Under the pieces are notes generated by a model. It had not been told where the DNA came from, ran no database searches, and saw only the letters and a list, made by a program, of their open reading frames with translations. The translations under genes were made by a program, and so were the position numbers. 47,352 nt of DNA from Paludibacteraceae bacterium (GTDB taxonomy: Bacteria > Bacteroidota > Bacteroidia > Bacteroidales > Paludibacteraceae): contig JAFYSK010000042.1 in NCBI GenBank assembly GCA_017559385.1, positions 1 through 47,352 on the forward strand, written 5' to 3'. How positions within the stretch are numbered: the stretch's first letter is position 1; every line of letters starts with the position of its first letter. This document shows, piece after piece, positions 30,044-38,667 of this stretch.

Positions 30044-31251
30044 AATTCGCACTAAAAATAGCCTGGCGTTACTTATTTGCAAAGAAAAACTTCAACGCCA
30101 TCCATGTCATCACCACCATATCCTCTATTGCAGTAGGTGTGGTGACTGCCGCTATGATATGTATCCTAAGCGTCATGAACGGCTTTGGCGTAATGGTGGA
30201 AGACATGTTCTCACAGTTTGATCCAGATCTGCGCATCACAGCCAAAACAGGTAAAACATTCCATCTTTCGCAATCAACCAAAGATAGCCTACTGGCTCTA
30301 CCCGAAGTCAATCTACTCAGCGAATGCATCGAAGAAACAGCCTTGATACACTTCGAAGACAAACAAATGCCTGTACAACTGATGGGAGTAGATTCTATTT
30401 TTCCAGAACTAACATCCATCAATAGCCTAATCACAGACGGCGAATACCAAGTACACGACGGAGCATTTGACCGCGCCGTACTAGGACAAATACTAGCATG
30501 GAAAATAGGTATTGGCGCACACTTTATCAACGGAATACAAGTATATGTACCCAAACGATATAGCCGCGTCAACATGATGCGCCCAGATGCTAATTTCAAT
30601 ATGGAGACCTGCTTCATCGCCGGAACATTTGCGGTTAATCAGCAAAAATACGACGAGAATGTGATGATAGTTGATTTGGACTTTACACGCCGACTATTGG
30701 AATATGATTCCACCGAAATCAGCGCGTTATTGGTTAGTACACCTCATACAGAAAAGGCTAAAAAATCAATCCGACAAGTACTAGGTAATGGCTACAACAT
30801 ACACAATCGGTATGAACAACAGGAAAATTTCTTCCGCATTCTGCGCATTGAAAAATTATTAACCGCTATTCTGTTGGCATTTATCCTCCTGATTGCCACC
30901 TTTAATAGTGTAGGTGCACTATCAATGCTCATCATCGACAAAAAGAACGACATACGAACCCTTTCACATCTAGGAGCTAGCGAGAGGCTAATCCAACGCA
31001 TATTCCTACTAGAAGGATGGATTGTCAATGCTCTCGGCGCAATAGGAGGCATCATTGTAGGACTAATCATATGTCTATTACAAGAGCACCTAGGACTACT
31101 TAAATTAGGCAGTGGAAGCGAGTACATTATATCTGCCTACCCTGTGGATGTACAAGGATGGGATGTGCTACTAGTGACGGTTACAGTCCTAGCACTCAGC
31201 CTCATATCAGTTTGGATTCCAGCAAAAAAATGCAAAATAGAAAAAAAATAG
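30037..31251 (+). CDS. LolC/E-type ABC transporter permease
   Basis: 404 residues. The order is one N-terminal membrane helix (about 22-48), a large periplasmic domain (about 50-265), then three helices (about 272-300, 320-350, 370-395), the MacB/FtsX-type layout. The N-terminal FALKIAWRYLFAKKNFNAIH and the ALSMLIIDKKNDIRTLSHLG cytoplasmic loop are typical of LolC/LolE. The expected role is extraction of lipoproteins from the inner membrane for transport to the outer membrane; the ATPase (LolD) is not in the window. It fits a genome this rich in lipoproteins. Overlaps lptE by 7 bases. Confidence 0.9.
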   Translation: MVKFALKIAWRYLFAKKNFNAIHVITTISSIAVGVVTAAMICILSVMNGFGVMVEDMFSQFDPDLRITAKTGKTFHLSQSTKDSLLALPEVNLLSECIEETALIHFEDKQMPVQLMGVDSIFPELTSINSLITDGEYQVHDGAFDRAVLGQILAWKIGIGAHFINGIQVYVPKRYSRVNMMRPDANFNMETCFIAGTFAVNQQKYDENVMIVDLDFTRRLLEYDSTEISALLVSTPHTEKAKKSIRQVLGNGYNIHNRYEQQENFFRILRIEKLLTAILLAFILLIATFNSVGALSMLIIDKKNDIRTLSHLGASERLIQRIFLLEGWIVNALGAIGGIIVGLIICLLQEHLGLLKLGSGSEYIISAYPVDVQGWDVLLVTVTVLALSLISVWIPAKKCKIEKK

Positions 31252-31262
31252 ATATTCTCAAT

Positions 31263-31814
31263 ATGAAGCATATCGTATTCATACTCCTGTTGGTATTTCT
31301 AGCCAGCTGCGATTCACCTATCAATCGCCCACCAATACCCACCACCCAAACTCTGAAAATGGATAGTATTTACACAGCGGCCGATTTTCGTAGTTACGGA
31401 GACTATTACAACGCCAACCTACAGGTATTTGCCATCGACCTTTTATCCGAAGGTCTAGCATATGACTCTACATTTCACATATCTGGCAGTGGGTGTAACT
31501 TATTCTTGTCTGACATCTTCACTACTTGCGACTCCATACCTGCTGGACACTACGAGATGGATTCTACCGCCAAGAAAATGACCTTCTTACGAGGCATGAA
31601 TTTTGAAGGGAATATCACAGGTACATATCTACTACAAATCAGCGAAGACAACATACAACATATCGTACTTTTCCAGAGCGGAAGCATGGATGTCAAATAT
31701 ACAGATCAAGGCACACATTTAGACTTCAAACTTTACACTGCTGACTCAACATACTACCACGCTACTTATCAAGGGCCTAGCAAATACAGAATAAAGAGCC
31801 GAAAAGAAAAATGA
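31263..31814 (+). CDS. Lipoprotein of unknown function
   Basis: 183 residues from the ATG at 31263 (MKHIVFILLLVFLASC, lipobox at C16); a longer frame inside the permease gene is ignored because the signal peptide decides the start. The mature part is beta-rich with SIPAGHYEMDSTAKKMTF, FEGNITGTYLLQISED, YTDQGTHLDFKLYTADSTYY. This resembles small Bacteroidetes lipoproteins annotated only as DUFs (possibly DUF4847; not certain). It lies between the permease (11 bases) and xerD (4-base overlap ATGA), so it is part of the operon. Confidence 0.75.
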   Translation: MKHIVFILLLVFLASCDSPINRPPIPTTQTLKMDSIYTAADFRSYGDYYNANLQVFAIDLLSEGLAYDSTFHISGSGCNLFLSDIFTTCDSIPAGHYEMDSTAKKMTFLRGMNFEGNITGTYLLQISEDNIQHIVLFQSGSMDVKYTDQGTHLDFKLYTADSTYYHATYQGPSKYRIKSRKEK

Positions 31815-32692
31815 TTGAGAAGGAGTATCATACATACCTCAAGTTAGAACGCGGACTAAGCCCTAATTCCGTGGCAGCATACGAGCAGGATCTTCTGCGC
31901 CTCAAGTCATATATGGACGCACATGGAATAGATATAGTACGCGCCACATATGATGACCTGCAAGCATTTATCTTTGATACATTCAAATCAATTTCATCCG
32001 TCCGAACACAAGCTCGACTAATAGCAGGAATACACTCTTTCTACCGATTTCTACTCTACCATCATTACATAGAGCAAGATCCTTCTGAACTGCTAGAATC
32101 GCCTAAAAAAGAGCATCATCTACCTGAAGTATTAAGTTTGGACGAGATAGATAGTATGATTGCTCAGATAGATATGTCGAGGCCAGAAAGTCATCGCAAT
32201 CGTGCCATTATCGAAATGCTATATGGTAGTGGACTGCGCGTGAGTGAGTTAGTTAACCTCCACCTCAGTGATATATACCGAAAAGAAGGCTTCATGCGTA
32301 TCACAGGCAAAGGCAACAAACAGCGACTTGTCCCCATTTCACCAGTGGCTGACCAGTGGTTGGAATATTGGCTAGAGGATCGTAGTAAACTAGATATTAA
32401 GGCTGAATATAGTGATATAGTCTTTCTAAATCGCTATGGCCGACAGCTCACCCGAGCCATGATCTTTACCATCGTCAAAGGTCTAGCCAAACAAGCTGAT
32501 ATACATAAAACTATATCCCCCCACACACTGCGTCACTCCTTTGCTACACACCTATTACAAAACGGAGCAGACCTGCGGATCATACAAGACCTACTAGGTC
32601 ACGAAGATATTACAACCACCGAAATATATACCCATATTGAGATACAGGACCTACGCGAAGCCATACTAAAATACCACCCAGAAAATAGATGA
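31811..32692 (+). CDS. xerD: Tyrosine recombinase XerD
   Basis: 293 residues, the normal Xer size. N-terminal SAM-like domain (about 1-95) and catalytic domain (about 105-290). Catalytic residues are all visible: R143 (GSGLRVSE), K167 (TGKGNKQR), H238 and R241 (HTLRHSFATHLL), H264 (LLGHEDI) and Y273 (TTEIYTHI). It resolves chromosome dimers at dif. No genomic-island context is seen around it, so I read it as the housekeeping recombinase. The start overlaps the previous stop (ATGA) and the next gene starts 4 bases before its stop. Confidence 0.92.
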   Translation: MIEKEYHTYLKLERGLSPNSVAAYEQDLLRLKSYMDAHGIDIVRATYDDLQAFIFDTFKSISSVRTQARLIAGIHSFYRFLLYHHYIEQDPSELLESPKKEHHLPEVLSLDEIDSMIAQIDMSRPESHRNRAIIEMLYGSGLRVSELVNLHLSDIYRKEGFMRITGKGNKQRLVPISPVADQWLEYWLEDRSKLDIKAEYSDIVFLNRYGRQLTRAMIFTIVKGLAKQADIHKTISPHTLRHSFATHLLQNGADLRIIQDLLGHEDITTTEIYTHIEIQDLREAILKYHPENR

Positions 32693-35055
32693 AACGACTC
32701 GTATTCACCATATTAAGCATCTGCATTATCTCTTGTAAACTATTAGCACAGGAGACTATTGTAGTGGGAGAGGTATACGATGCCAACACAGGTGTCGGAT
32801 TGGCTAATGTGCATGTCTATCTACAGGGAACAGAAATTGGCACGACCACCAATGCAGAGGGATTGTTCCTACTACGCAGCCACCTAGAGAAAACCCGTAC
32901 GATGATAGTCAGTGCTGTGGGGTATCATACGGAGCGTTTCAAAATCGAACCACACACACAGGCAGGAATAGATGTTGCCCTGCGTGAAAAAGTGGGCAAC
33001 TTGGGTGAAGTTTTTGTAACGCCAGGTGAGAACCCTGCATTACCACTTATGGAAAAAGTGCGAGCGCGCAGACAGCAAAATGCCACCACATACACCGGCG
33101 ACATCGCATCATCAACAGCACTCTATGTGTCTGATATTCAGTCCAAACACTTGCAACGAGCACTATGGAAGAATCTTCAATCAGGCATGATTCAGCAAGA
33201 TTCCACTTATTTCTTACCACTCTATTGGCGTAAGCAATATGCAGATAGCGTTCAAGAGGCGGCAACACTGCTGACCGAAACAGATTATCAGATACTGCTA
33301 GCCCAACTACCCCATTCCTTCAACTTCTACGAAAACAACTTGTCCATTTTCAGCGCTAATATGCTCAGTCCATTAGCAGCAGCTGGAAATACGTATTACA
33401 GATACTTTCTGATCGATAGCACTCAGGTTGAAGGCGAAAAACACTACCTCATCCACTTCAAAACCAAAAACCCATTCTACTCCACTTTTAATGGAGAGAT
33501 GACAATAGACTCAACAACCTGTGCATTGAGACACATACGCGTGACTGTACCCGCTCAAAACAGTGTCAACTTCTTACGCCAACTTACCATCGAACAGCAT
33601 TTCGCGCATAGCAATGCCATCAAAGAGGAGAGCATGAACATACTCATGGACTTCGCTATCAAAGCAGACTCCACCAGACTATTCCCTACACTATTGCTCA
33701 GCCGCAACACACATATGATTCAGGCCGACGAGCAATACCAAACAAGTACAACACACCAGTTATCAGCAACAGACTCGCTCATATTACCCGCTCTAGACAG
33801 CCTAAATAACACCATGCTGTTCAAAACGGCAAAACTCGTAGCATACGCCATTCAAACGGGTTGCATACCAACCAATAAATACGTTGAAATAGGTAAGGTA
33901 CATCATGTTTTTAAAATGAGCAAACAGGAAGGTCTGCGAGTAGGTATCCCATTCAGAACAACGGAAGATCTTTGGAAGAATGTATGCCTTGAAGCCATGG
34001 TTGCATACGGATTAGGCGATAGAGCATGGAAAGGATTTGGCCAAATCAATATTGCCTTCCCTACCGAGCGCAGACATCAAATGTACTTGAAATATAGCGA
34101 CGAATATGTATATTCTGATGTGGATGACTTCCACGAATTCTTACGGGAGAACAATGTATTCAACCGTCAGATTAATATGGTCACACGAATGTTGCAAGGA
34201 GTACCTTTTAACTCAGCGTACTACTACAACACCATGGCACGCAAACAAGAAGGACGCATACATTTTGACAACGATTGGAATAACTACCTAGAAACGCAAT
34301 CATACCTTAAAATTGGCCAATTAGGCTACGGCGAAGCAACACGAGACTATAATAGCCAACCTACTATTTTCTATGCCACACTGGGTGCTACCGCTCGAAT
34401 AAGCTTCAACGAACGCAAAATAGATTGGTATTTCCAACGCAAGCATATCTACAACAACCTACCTATTATCTATGTGGGTGCAGAATTAGGAAGCTATCAA
34501 ATGGCAAATATGCCATCATATCGAATGTATGGAAACCTACAATTCCTCCTACGCCATCAAGTGGACCTAGGTATAGCTGGCGAATTAGATTATCGTCTCC
34601 AAGCTGGCCTTGTGTTTGGCAAAGTGCCATATCCACTGCTCCATCATTTTGCTGGCAACCAAACACATACATTTGACCCTGACAGATTCTCACTCATGAA
34701 CACCTACCAATATGCGGCAGATCAACATATAGCGTTACATGCACACTGGAACGGAAAAGGCGTACTATTCAACATGATTCCTGGTGTACGCTACGCACGC
34801 TTGCGCGAATTATTAGTATTGAAGGTGGCCTATGGTGGACAGCGAAACAATCACCAATCTGTACTGGCCTTCCCAACTAGTGAAATTCAGAATTATCATA
34901 TGCTGTCACCTCTAACAGTCCCATATGTAGAAGTAGGTGCCGGTATCGGCAATATCTTGCGTATAGGAGAAATATATGGTATATTTCGAGTAACACATCT
35001 CAACGATCCAACTCCATGGTGGGCCATAAGATTTAGATTAAAATTGGGTATGTAA
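32689..35055 (+). CDS. DUF5686-type outer-membrane protein with carboxypeptidase-like domain
   Basis: 788 residues. Signal peptide about 1-20 (KLLAQE). Residues about 25-110 are a CarboxypepD-regulatory-like domain (VVGEVYDANTGVGLANVHVYLQGTEIGTTTN, seen as GEVYDANTGVGLANV and GTTTNAEGLFLL), then the DUF5686 region (FVTPGENPALPLMEKVRARR, a wide set of strands) and a barrel-like C-terminus with amphipathic strands ending FRLKLGM. Family knowledge: DUF5686 proteins are Bacteroidetes outer-membrane proteins of unknown role, related in layout to TonB-linked proteins but lacking a plug. Last gene of the operon; a strong terminator follows. Confidence 0.87.
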   Translation: MKRLVFTILSICIISCKLLAQETIVVGEVYDANTGVGLANVHVYLQGTEIGTTTNAEGLFLLRSHLEKTRTMIVSAVGYHTERFKIEPHTQAGIDVALREKVGNLGEVFVTPGENPALPLMEKVRARRQQNATTYTGDIASSTALYVSDIQSKHLQRALWKNLQSGMIQQDSTYFLPLYWRKQYADSVQEAATLLTETDYQILLAQLPHSFNFYENNLSIFSANMLSPLAAAGNTYYRYFLIDSTQVEGEKHYLIHFKTKNPFYSTFNGEMTIDSTTCALRHIRVTVPAQNSVNFLRQLTIEQHFAHSNAIKEESMNILMDFAIKADSTRLFPTLLLSRNTHMIQADEQYQTSTTHQLSATDSLILPALDSLNNTMLFKTAKLVAYAIQTGCIPTNKYVEIGKVHHVFKMSKQEGLRVGIPFRTTEDLWKNVCLEAMVAYGLGDRAWKGFGQINIAFPTERRHQMYLKYSDEYVYSDVDDFHEFLRENNVFNRQINMVTRMLQGVPFNSAYYYNTMARKQEGRIHFDNDWNNYLETQSYLKIGQLGYGEATRDYNSQPTIFYATLGATARISFNERKIDWYFQRKHIYNNLPIIYVGAELGSYQMANMPSYRMYGNLQFLLRHQVDLGIAGELDYRLQAGLVFGKVPYPLLHHFAGNQTHTFDPDRFSLMNTYQYAADQHIALHAHWNGKGVLFNMIPGVRYARLRELLVLKVAYGGQRNNHQSVLAFPTSEIQNYHMLSPLTVPYVEVGAGIGNILRIGEIYGIFRVTHLNDPTPWWAIRFRLKLGM

Positions 35056-35076
35056 CAATACCCTGTGACTCAGAAT

Positions 35077-35113
35077 AAAAAAAAGATTGCCACAACCGTG
35101 ACAATCTTTTTTT
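35077..35113. terminator. Bidirectional terminator
   Basis: Stem AAAAGATTGCCAC / GTGACAATCTTTT with one C/A mismatch and a 4-base loop, flanked by A-run and T-run on both sides. Serves the DUF5686 gene and the AraC gene, which converge. Confidence 0.9.
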
Positions 35114-35115
35114 AT

Positions 35116-35955
35116 TTAGCTATTACGATAGTTCTTTGGAGTAATACCCTCATGCGTCTTAAAGAAACGATTGAAGAACGCCACATTCTCAAAGCCTAGA
35201 CTACTAGCTATCTCTTTAATAGGTAGCATAGATAGTTTCAGCTGGGCCTTAGCATCTGTCAAAATAGCATCCACAATCAAATCACCAGCCGTACGACCAC
35301 TAGCTTGCTTAATCGTAGAACACAAGTGTGGTACGGTAATGCGCAATGCATCTGCATAATCAGACACATGGTGCCACTCGTGATAATGCTTCATCACCAA
35401 ATCGCTATACTCATGATAGATCTCTGTCTTTCGATCAATCGGCTGAGTCGCAGTATGGTTATTCGCAATAAAATAATCCGTAAATACCAAATGGATTAGA
35501 TTATATACATGCACCATACGCTCTGTATTTAACATACTAGGAGTACAGTTTACTGCACTCTCTAGCAGAGTAGAGAATTGCTGAATTACTGTAGCCTGCT
35601 CCTCTGTCACATGCACGATTGGTGACGACTCTTGATGCATCGTGCGCGAACGACGCAAACTGAAGGCATTCTTCTCCATAAATGAAGATGACAACACCAA
35701 ATATTGTACACGCGCATCTTCACTAAACTCATGCACCATGAAGAAACTGCCTGGAGACAAATATACCAGATCATTTTCACGAAACTCGTACTGCGTAATA
35801 TTAATTGTCGCGCGCGCGTTACCTTTTACTATAAAAGCATACACACCACAAAGAATTTTACATGGGAAACGGCCATACTCGTTTAGCACTTTACCACTAG
35901 CCTCACCAAAGAGATAATCAATGGGGCAATCTATCAAAGGGATTTCGTTTTGCAT
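35116..35955 (-). CDS. AraC-family transcriptional regulator
   Basis: 279 residues from the ATG at 35955. The frame opens at 35979, but the -7 box (35984-35977) overlaps that ATG, so the later one is used. The N-terminal cupin-like sensing domain (about 10-150: GVYAFIVKGNARATINI, LVYLSPGSFFMVHEF) is followed by the double HTH (about 180-279: SDYADALRITVPHLCSTIKQ, IKEIASSLGFENVAFFNRFF, GITPKNYRNS). It probably binds a small ligand and regulates unknown targets. It is transcribed alone. Confidence 0.92.
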   Translation of the reverse strand: MQNEIPLIDCPIDYLFGEASGKVLNEYGRFPCKILCGVYAFIVKGNARATINITQYEFRENDLVYLSPGSFFMVHEFSEDARVQYLVLSSSFMEKNAFSLRRSRTMHQESSPIVHVTEEQATVIQQFSTLLESAVNCTPSMLNTERMVHVYNLIHLVFTDYFIANNHTATQPIDRKTEIYHEYSDLVMKHYHEWHHVSDYADALRITVPHLCSTIKQASGRTAGDLIVDAILTDAKAQLKLSMLPIKEIASSLGFENVAFFNRFFKTHEGITPKNYRNS

Positions 35956-35976
35956 ACTGATTTTAGTTTTACGCTG

Positions 35977-35984
35977 CAAAGATA
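35977..35984 (-). promoter_or_regulatory. -7 box of the AraC gene
   Basis: TATCTTTG on the minus strand, 22 bases before the ATG; the -33 region is an A/T run without TTG at the ideal distance. Confidence 0.6.
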
Positions 35985-36006
35985 ATTATTTTTTTTGAAT
36001 AAAAAA

Positions 36007-36047
36007 AAGAAAAAGCTGTTTTTAAGAACAAAAACATGCTTTTTCTT
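36007..36047 (-). terminator. Long terminator after the DUF5715 cassette
   Basis: AAGAAAAAGC plus TGTTTTT (36007-36023) pairs with AAAAACA and GCTTTTTCTT (36030-36047) with a single bulged base, a 17-bp stem. On the minus strand it is followed by a T-run. It isolates the cassette from the AraC promoter. Confidence 0.85.
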
Positions 36048-36096
36048 AAGAATTGATAAATTTCAAAAAAATCTAACCGGTATAACTTCAGTATAT

Positions 36097-36789
36097 TCAC
36101 TCGCGAACAGTAATATGAAAACAAGCTTGCTTCTTCTCATACTTTACATATATATTCCCTGCTCGCTGCTCATTCAGTAACACCTGGCCTAAGACTAGTT
36201 TTAGGTTATCTTGGTGCATATATTCACGGCTAGGCTGAGCCTTTTCAAATCTAAAATATGCCAAGTCAAATGTTGTTCCATAGCAATGACAGGAGTTGCT
36301 AGTAGCATTCGAATTGCGACGTTGCAATTTCTTCACATCATCCTGTGTCCGCAATATACTGGTAACATAGAAACGATAATGAGGCAAACCATTGCGCTTC
36401 AATATATCTGCAAAACCTTCACCTATACGCTGCAACTCAGCTGCTGCTGCAGGGACGAGGTACGGAATCGAGTGGTCCAATGAATCTACAATATAATTCT
36501 CATTGCTCTTTATCAACGTCAGATGTTTCTTCATCTTGGCCGCTGCAGCTCTATCCTTTGGAGGAGTTGACAAACCTAATCGTTGTGCAGCCACTAATTG
36601 CTTATCCTGAGCATCGCTGAATTTAGCAGAATAACTGAATGTCCTACCTGGATATGCCACCATAGTATCTTCTACAATCTCTACTATTGGCGTCTCTTTT
36701 GCAGCATTACCAGTGCAAGATACTAAGATTGAAACCATTCCTAGCAACAACAAAACCTTTGTTTTCAATCGCATAATACTCATATTCAT
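36097..36789 (-). CDS. DUF5715 lipoprotein (M15 peptidase-like)
   Basis: 230 residues from the ATG at 36789, 7 bases after the preceding stop; a longer frame to 36837 overlaps that gene. Lipobox ends at C25 (SILVSC). The DUF5715 pattern is complete: PGRTFSYSAKFSDAQDKQL, VAAQRLGLSTPPKDR, IVDSLDHSIPYLVPAAAAEL, YVTSILRTQDDVKKLQRRN, and SNSCHCYGTTFDLAYF. The last has the H-x-x-G-x-x-x-D arrangement of M15 / D-Ala-D-Ala carboxypeptidase-like zinc enzymes. A role on peptidoglycan or peptides in the periplasm is plausible. It ends the five-gene cassette. Confidence 0.83.
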   Translation of the reverse strand: MNMSIMRLKTKVLLLLGMVSILVSCTGNAAKETPIVEIVEDTMVAYPGRTFSYSAKFSDAQDKQLVAAQRLGLSTPPKDRAAAAKMKKHLTLIKSNENYIVDSLDHSIPYLVPAAAAELQRIGEGFADILKRNGLPHYRFYVTSILRTQDDVKKLQRRNSNATSNSCHCYGTTFDLAYFRFEKAQPSREYMHQDNLKLVLGQVLLNEQRAGNIYVKYEKKQACFHITVRE

Positions 36790-36796
36790 CTTTCTA

Positions 36797-37942
36797 CTAT
36801 TTTTTAGCTGCATGCAGCAATGTCGCGATGAACTCATGCCATGCTAAACATGGGAATAGCTTAGCCATTTGGCATGAATCAAAGATGATTCGACTAACTG
36901 TATACATTTTTTGTAACAAACGATTCTTAGTTGGGCGTTCATATTTAAAGCATCTTATCAAGCCTATATCACCCAATGTAAACTTGGCAGTACGACCACA
37001 ATGTCCATCGCGCAGCAACTGACGAAGCAAACGCTTAGCTCGGTTGCGATAAGCTTGAGTATACAATGGAAACTCTTGACTAGGCAACTGCAATTGTTCT
37101 ACCAACACATGCCCAAAGGTTTGCCAAACCGTTTTCATATGCAAAGCCGTCAAGATAGCATCAATCTCACTACACAAGTTCTGCCACGCTTGAGGTGAAG
37201 ACTCTTCATAGGCTTGGTGCAAACATAAGGCCCAATCTGCTAATTGACGAAAGCCTACTCCCGTACTCTCAAAATGATGCCATGCGTGCATATAGACATA
37301 TAATGCATTATAAGCCGCACTAGGAACAGCTATCTGGGCATCTCCTAAGGTCATGCTAGAAGGCTGAGCCATATACTTACGCGTAAAATCCTGATATAAT
37401 GCATCCGCCTTCTTGTCATGAAACTCCATTGTCACACGATGCAATTCCACTACACGGTCTTGATTTTCATCTAGCACCAAGATATAATGTATTCCTCCAC
37501 GAATATCAGAGTGCCAATGTGCTTGTGGATAAGCAGCAGTTATAATCTCCGCAGCACGATGATAGTTTTCTTCGCCCACATAGATATCCACATCTCCAAA
37601 ATCACGCATATCCGGATCAGGATATAGTCCAGCTATACTTGCACCTTTGATCAAAGTCGCAGGTATTTGGTTCTGCGATAAAGTGGACAAAACCTCTACA
37701 GCCAAATGATTGAGGCGGGCATGACGCCCCAACAGAACATATACCCCTGATTGCAACTGTTGATCATAGGGGGTAACAATACGATTTGCTTTAGTCCACA
37801 CACTAAAGGCGTGCAAACATTTTTGCCGAGCCGCTAGTTTCAGCAATGCCTTCCAATCAACATCAGAAGGAACATCCGCAGATGTTCCCCACGCTATCGA
37901 TCGTAGAATAGCAAAAAATATGTCCTCTTGCCCCCTAAACAC
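36797..37942 (-). CDS. Nucleotidyltransferase-family protein (PF14907-like)
   Basis: 381 residues with a probable GTG start at 37942, 11 bases after the PqqD-like stop; the GTG lies within a CTAAACAC repeat. The signature is TLIKGASIAGLYPDPDMRDFGDVDIYV (here LIKG at 97-100 and RDFGDVDI at 113-120), followed by VELHRVTMEFHDK and a helical C-terminal half. Members of this family are often found in lasso-peptide and related RiPP clusters, next to PqqD-like proteins and HPr-kinase-like proteins, exactly as here; the transferred group and acceptor are unknown. No signal peptide. Confidence 0.83.
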   Translation of the reverse strand: MFRGQEDIFFAILRSIAWGTSADVPSDVDWKALLKLAARQKCLHAFSVWTKANRIVTPYDQQLQSGVYVLLGRHARLNHLAVEVLSTLSQNQIPATLIKGASIAGLYPDPDMRDFGDVDIYVGEENYHRAAEIITAAYPQAHWHSDIRGGIHYILVLDENQDRVVELHRVTMEFHDKKADALYQDFTRKYMAQPSSMTLGDAQIAVPSAAYNALYVYMHAWHHFESTGVGFRQLADWALCLHQAYEESSPQAWQNLCSEIDAILTALHMKTVWQTFGHVLVEQLQLPSQEFPLYTQAYRNRAKRLLRQLLRDGHCGRTAKFTLGDIGLIRCFKYERPTKNRLLQKMYTVSRIIFDSCQMAKLFPCLAWHEFIATLLHAAKK

Positions 37943-37953
37943 TAAACCTTAAA

Positions 37954-38220
37954 CTATCTAATAATTCCTATCTCCTTCCAGTCGTCGATAGTGGCTTGCG
38001 CATCCTCGCGAGCTATTTCCTCCGCTACATCGTACTCTGCTAGCAGCAGTTGAGTCAGAGTCTCCACATCAAAATCCTTACCCTGAACATTCTGCCATAG
38101 ATATGCCGCAGCTTCATTAAAAGTAATGATGTTATTGAAGTTAACGAGTTCTGCACTCTCACCAATCAGTATGTAATCACCACCTAACTCACGCAAGCGG
38201 AACCCTTTTTTAGTTCTCAT
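37954..38220 (-). CDS. PqqD-like protein (RiPP recognition element)
   Basis: 88 residues. The winged-helix PqqD fold is visible: FRLRELGGDYILIGE, the conserved NFNNIITFNEAAAYLWQNV, then a helical half ending in DDWKEIGII. PqqD-like domains hold leader peptides of ribosomal peptides for modifying enzymes. Here no precursor peptide gene and no radical SAM or cyclase is adjacent. The start ATG overlaps the end of the peptidase gene by 11 bases, indicating tight coupling. Confidence 0.87.
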   Translation of the reverse strand: MRTKKGFRLRELGGDYILIGESAELVNFNNIITFNEAAAYLWQNVQGKDFDVETLTQLLLAEYDVAEEIAREDAQATIDDWKEIGIIR

Positions 38221-38650
38221 AATATTCCAATCTTTTGATATGATAACGATAAAGTTTGAGATAGAACTTCTTTACAAAGTTTGGCAAATGACGCCACACG
38301 CAAGCTTTAGTCAAGCGTTTTCTTTTGCCATTTTTGCCTTTAATTCGCACTACTCGAGCAATGATATCGCTCTCGCGACACACCTCATATCCCTCTAGGT
38401 TGCCATCTCCACGAAGAATAATTTTCCTACCTCTAATCTTGTAAACACGGTGCAATACATATTTGTCACCTATTTTTGCTAAAACGATGATACCAACTTT
38501 TACTTCTGGACATTTTGCTAGAATCACCTTGTCGCGTTTACCCTCAATGAATGGACGCATACTCACACCCTTAGGGATAAACTCCACCATGTGATCCAGA
38601 TTGATCAATCGTTCAAATTCTGGGATTAATACCTCGTTACTTTTCTCCAT
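38210..38650 (-). CDS. S24/S26-type serine peptidase-like protein
   Basis: 146 residues from the ATG at 38650 (17 bases after the HPr-kinase-like stop); the longer frame overlaps that gene. Core motifs are FIPKGVSMRPFIEG, with the nucleophile S of VSM, and YVLHRVYKI, where a His stands at the place of the general base (as in the S26B Ser-His type; S24 and S26A use Lys). A basic C-terminal tail (about 110-146) follows. There is no transmembrane anchor, unlike a normal signal peptidase, so it is probably cytoplasmic and may cut a leader peptide. It belongs to the PqqD-like cassette. Confidence 0.78.
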   Translation of the reverse strand: MEKSNEVLIPEFERLINLDHMVEFIPKGVSMRPFIEGKRDKVILAKCPEVKVGIIVLAKIGDKYVLHRVYKIRGRKIILRGDGNLEGYEVCRESDIIARVVRIKGKNGKRKRLTKACVWRHLPNFVKKFYLKLYRYHIKRLEYYEN

Positions 38651-38667
38651 TATATATCTTTGAATTA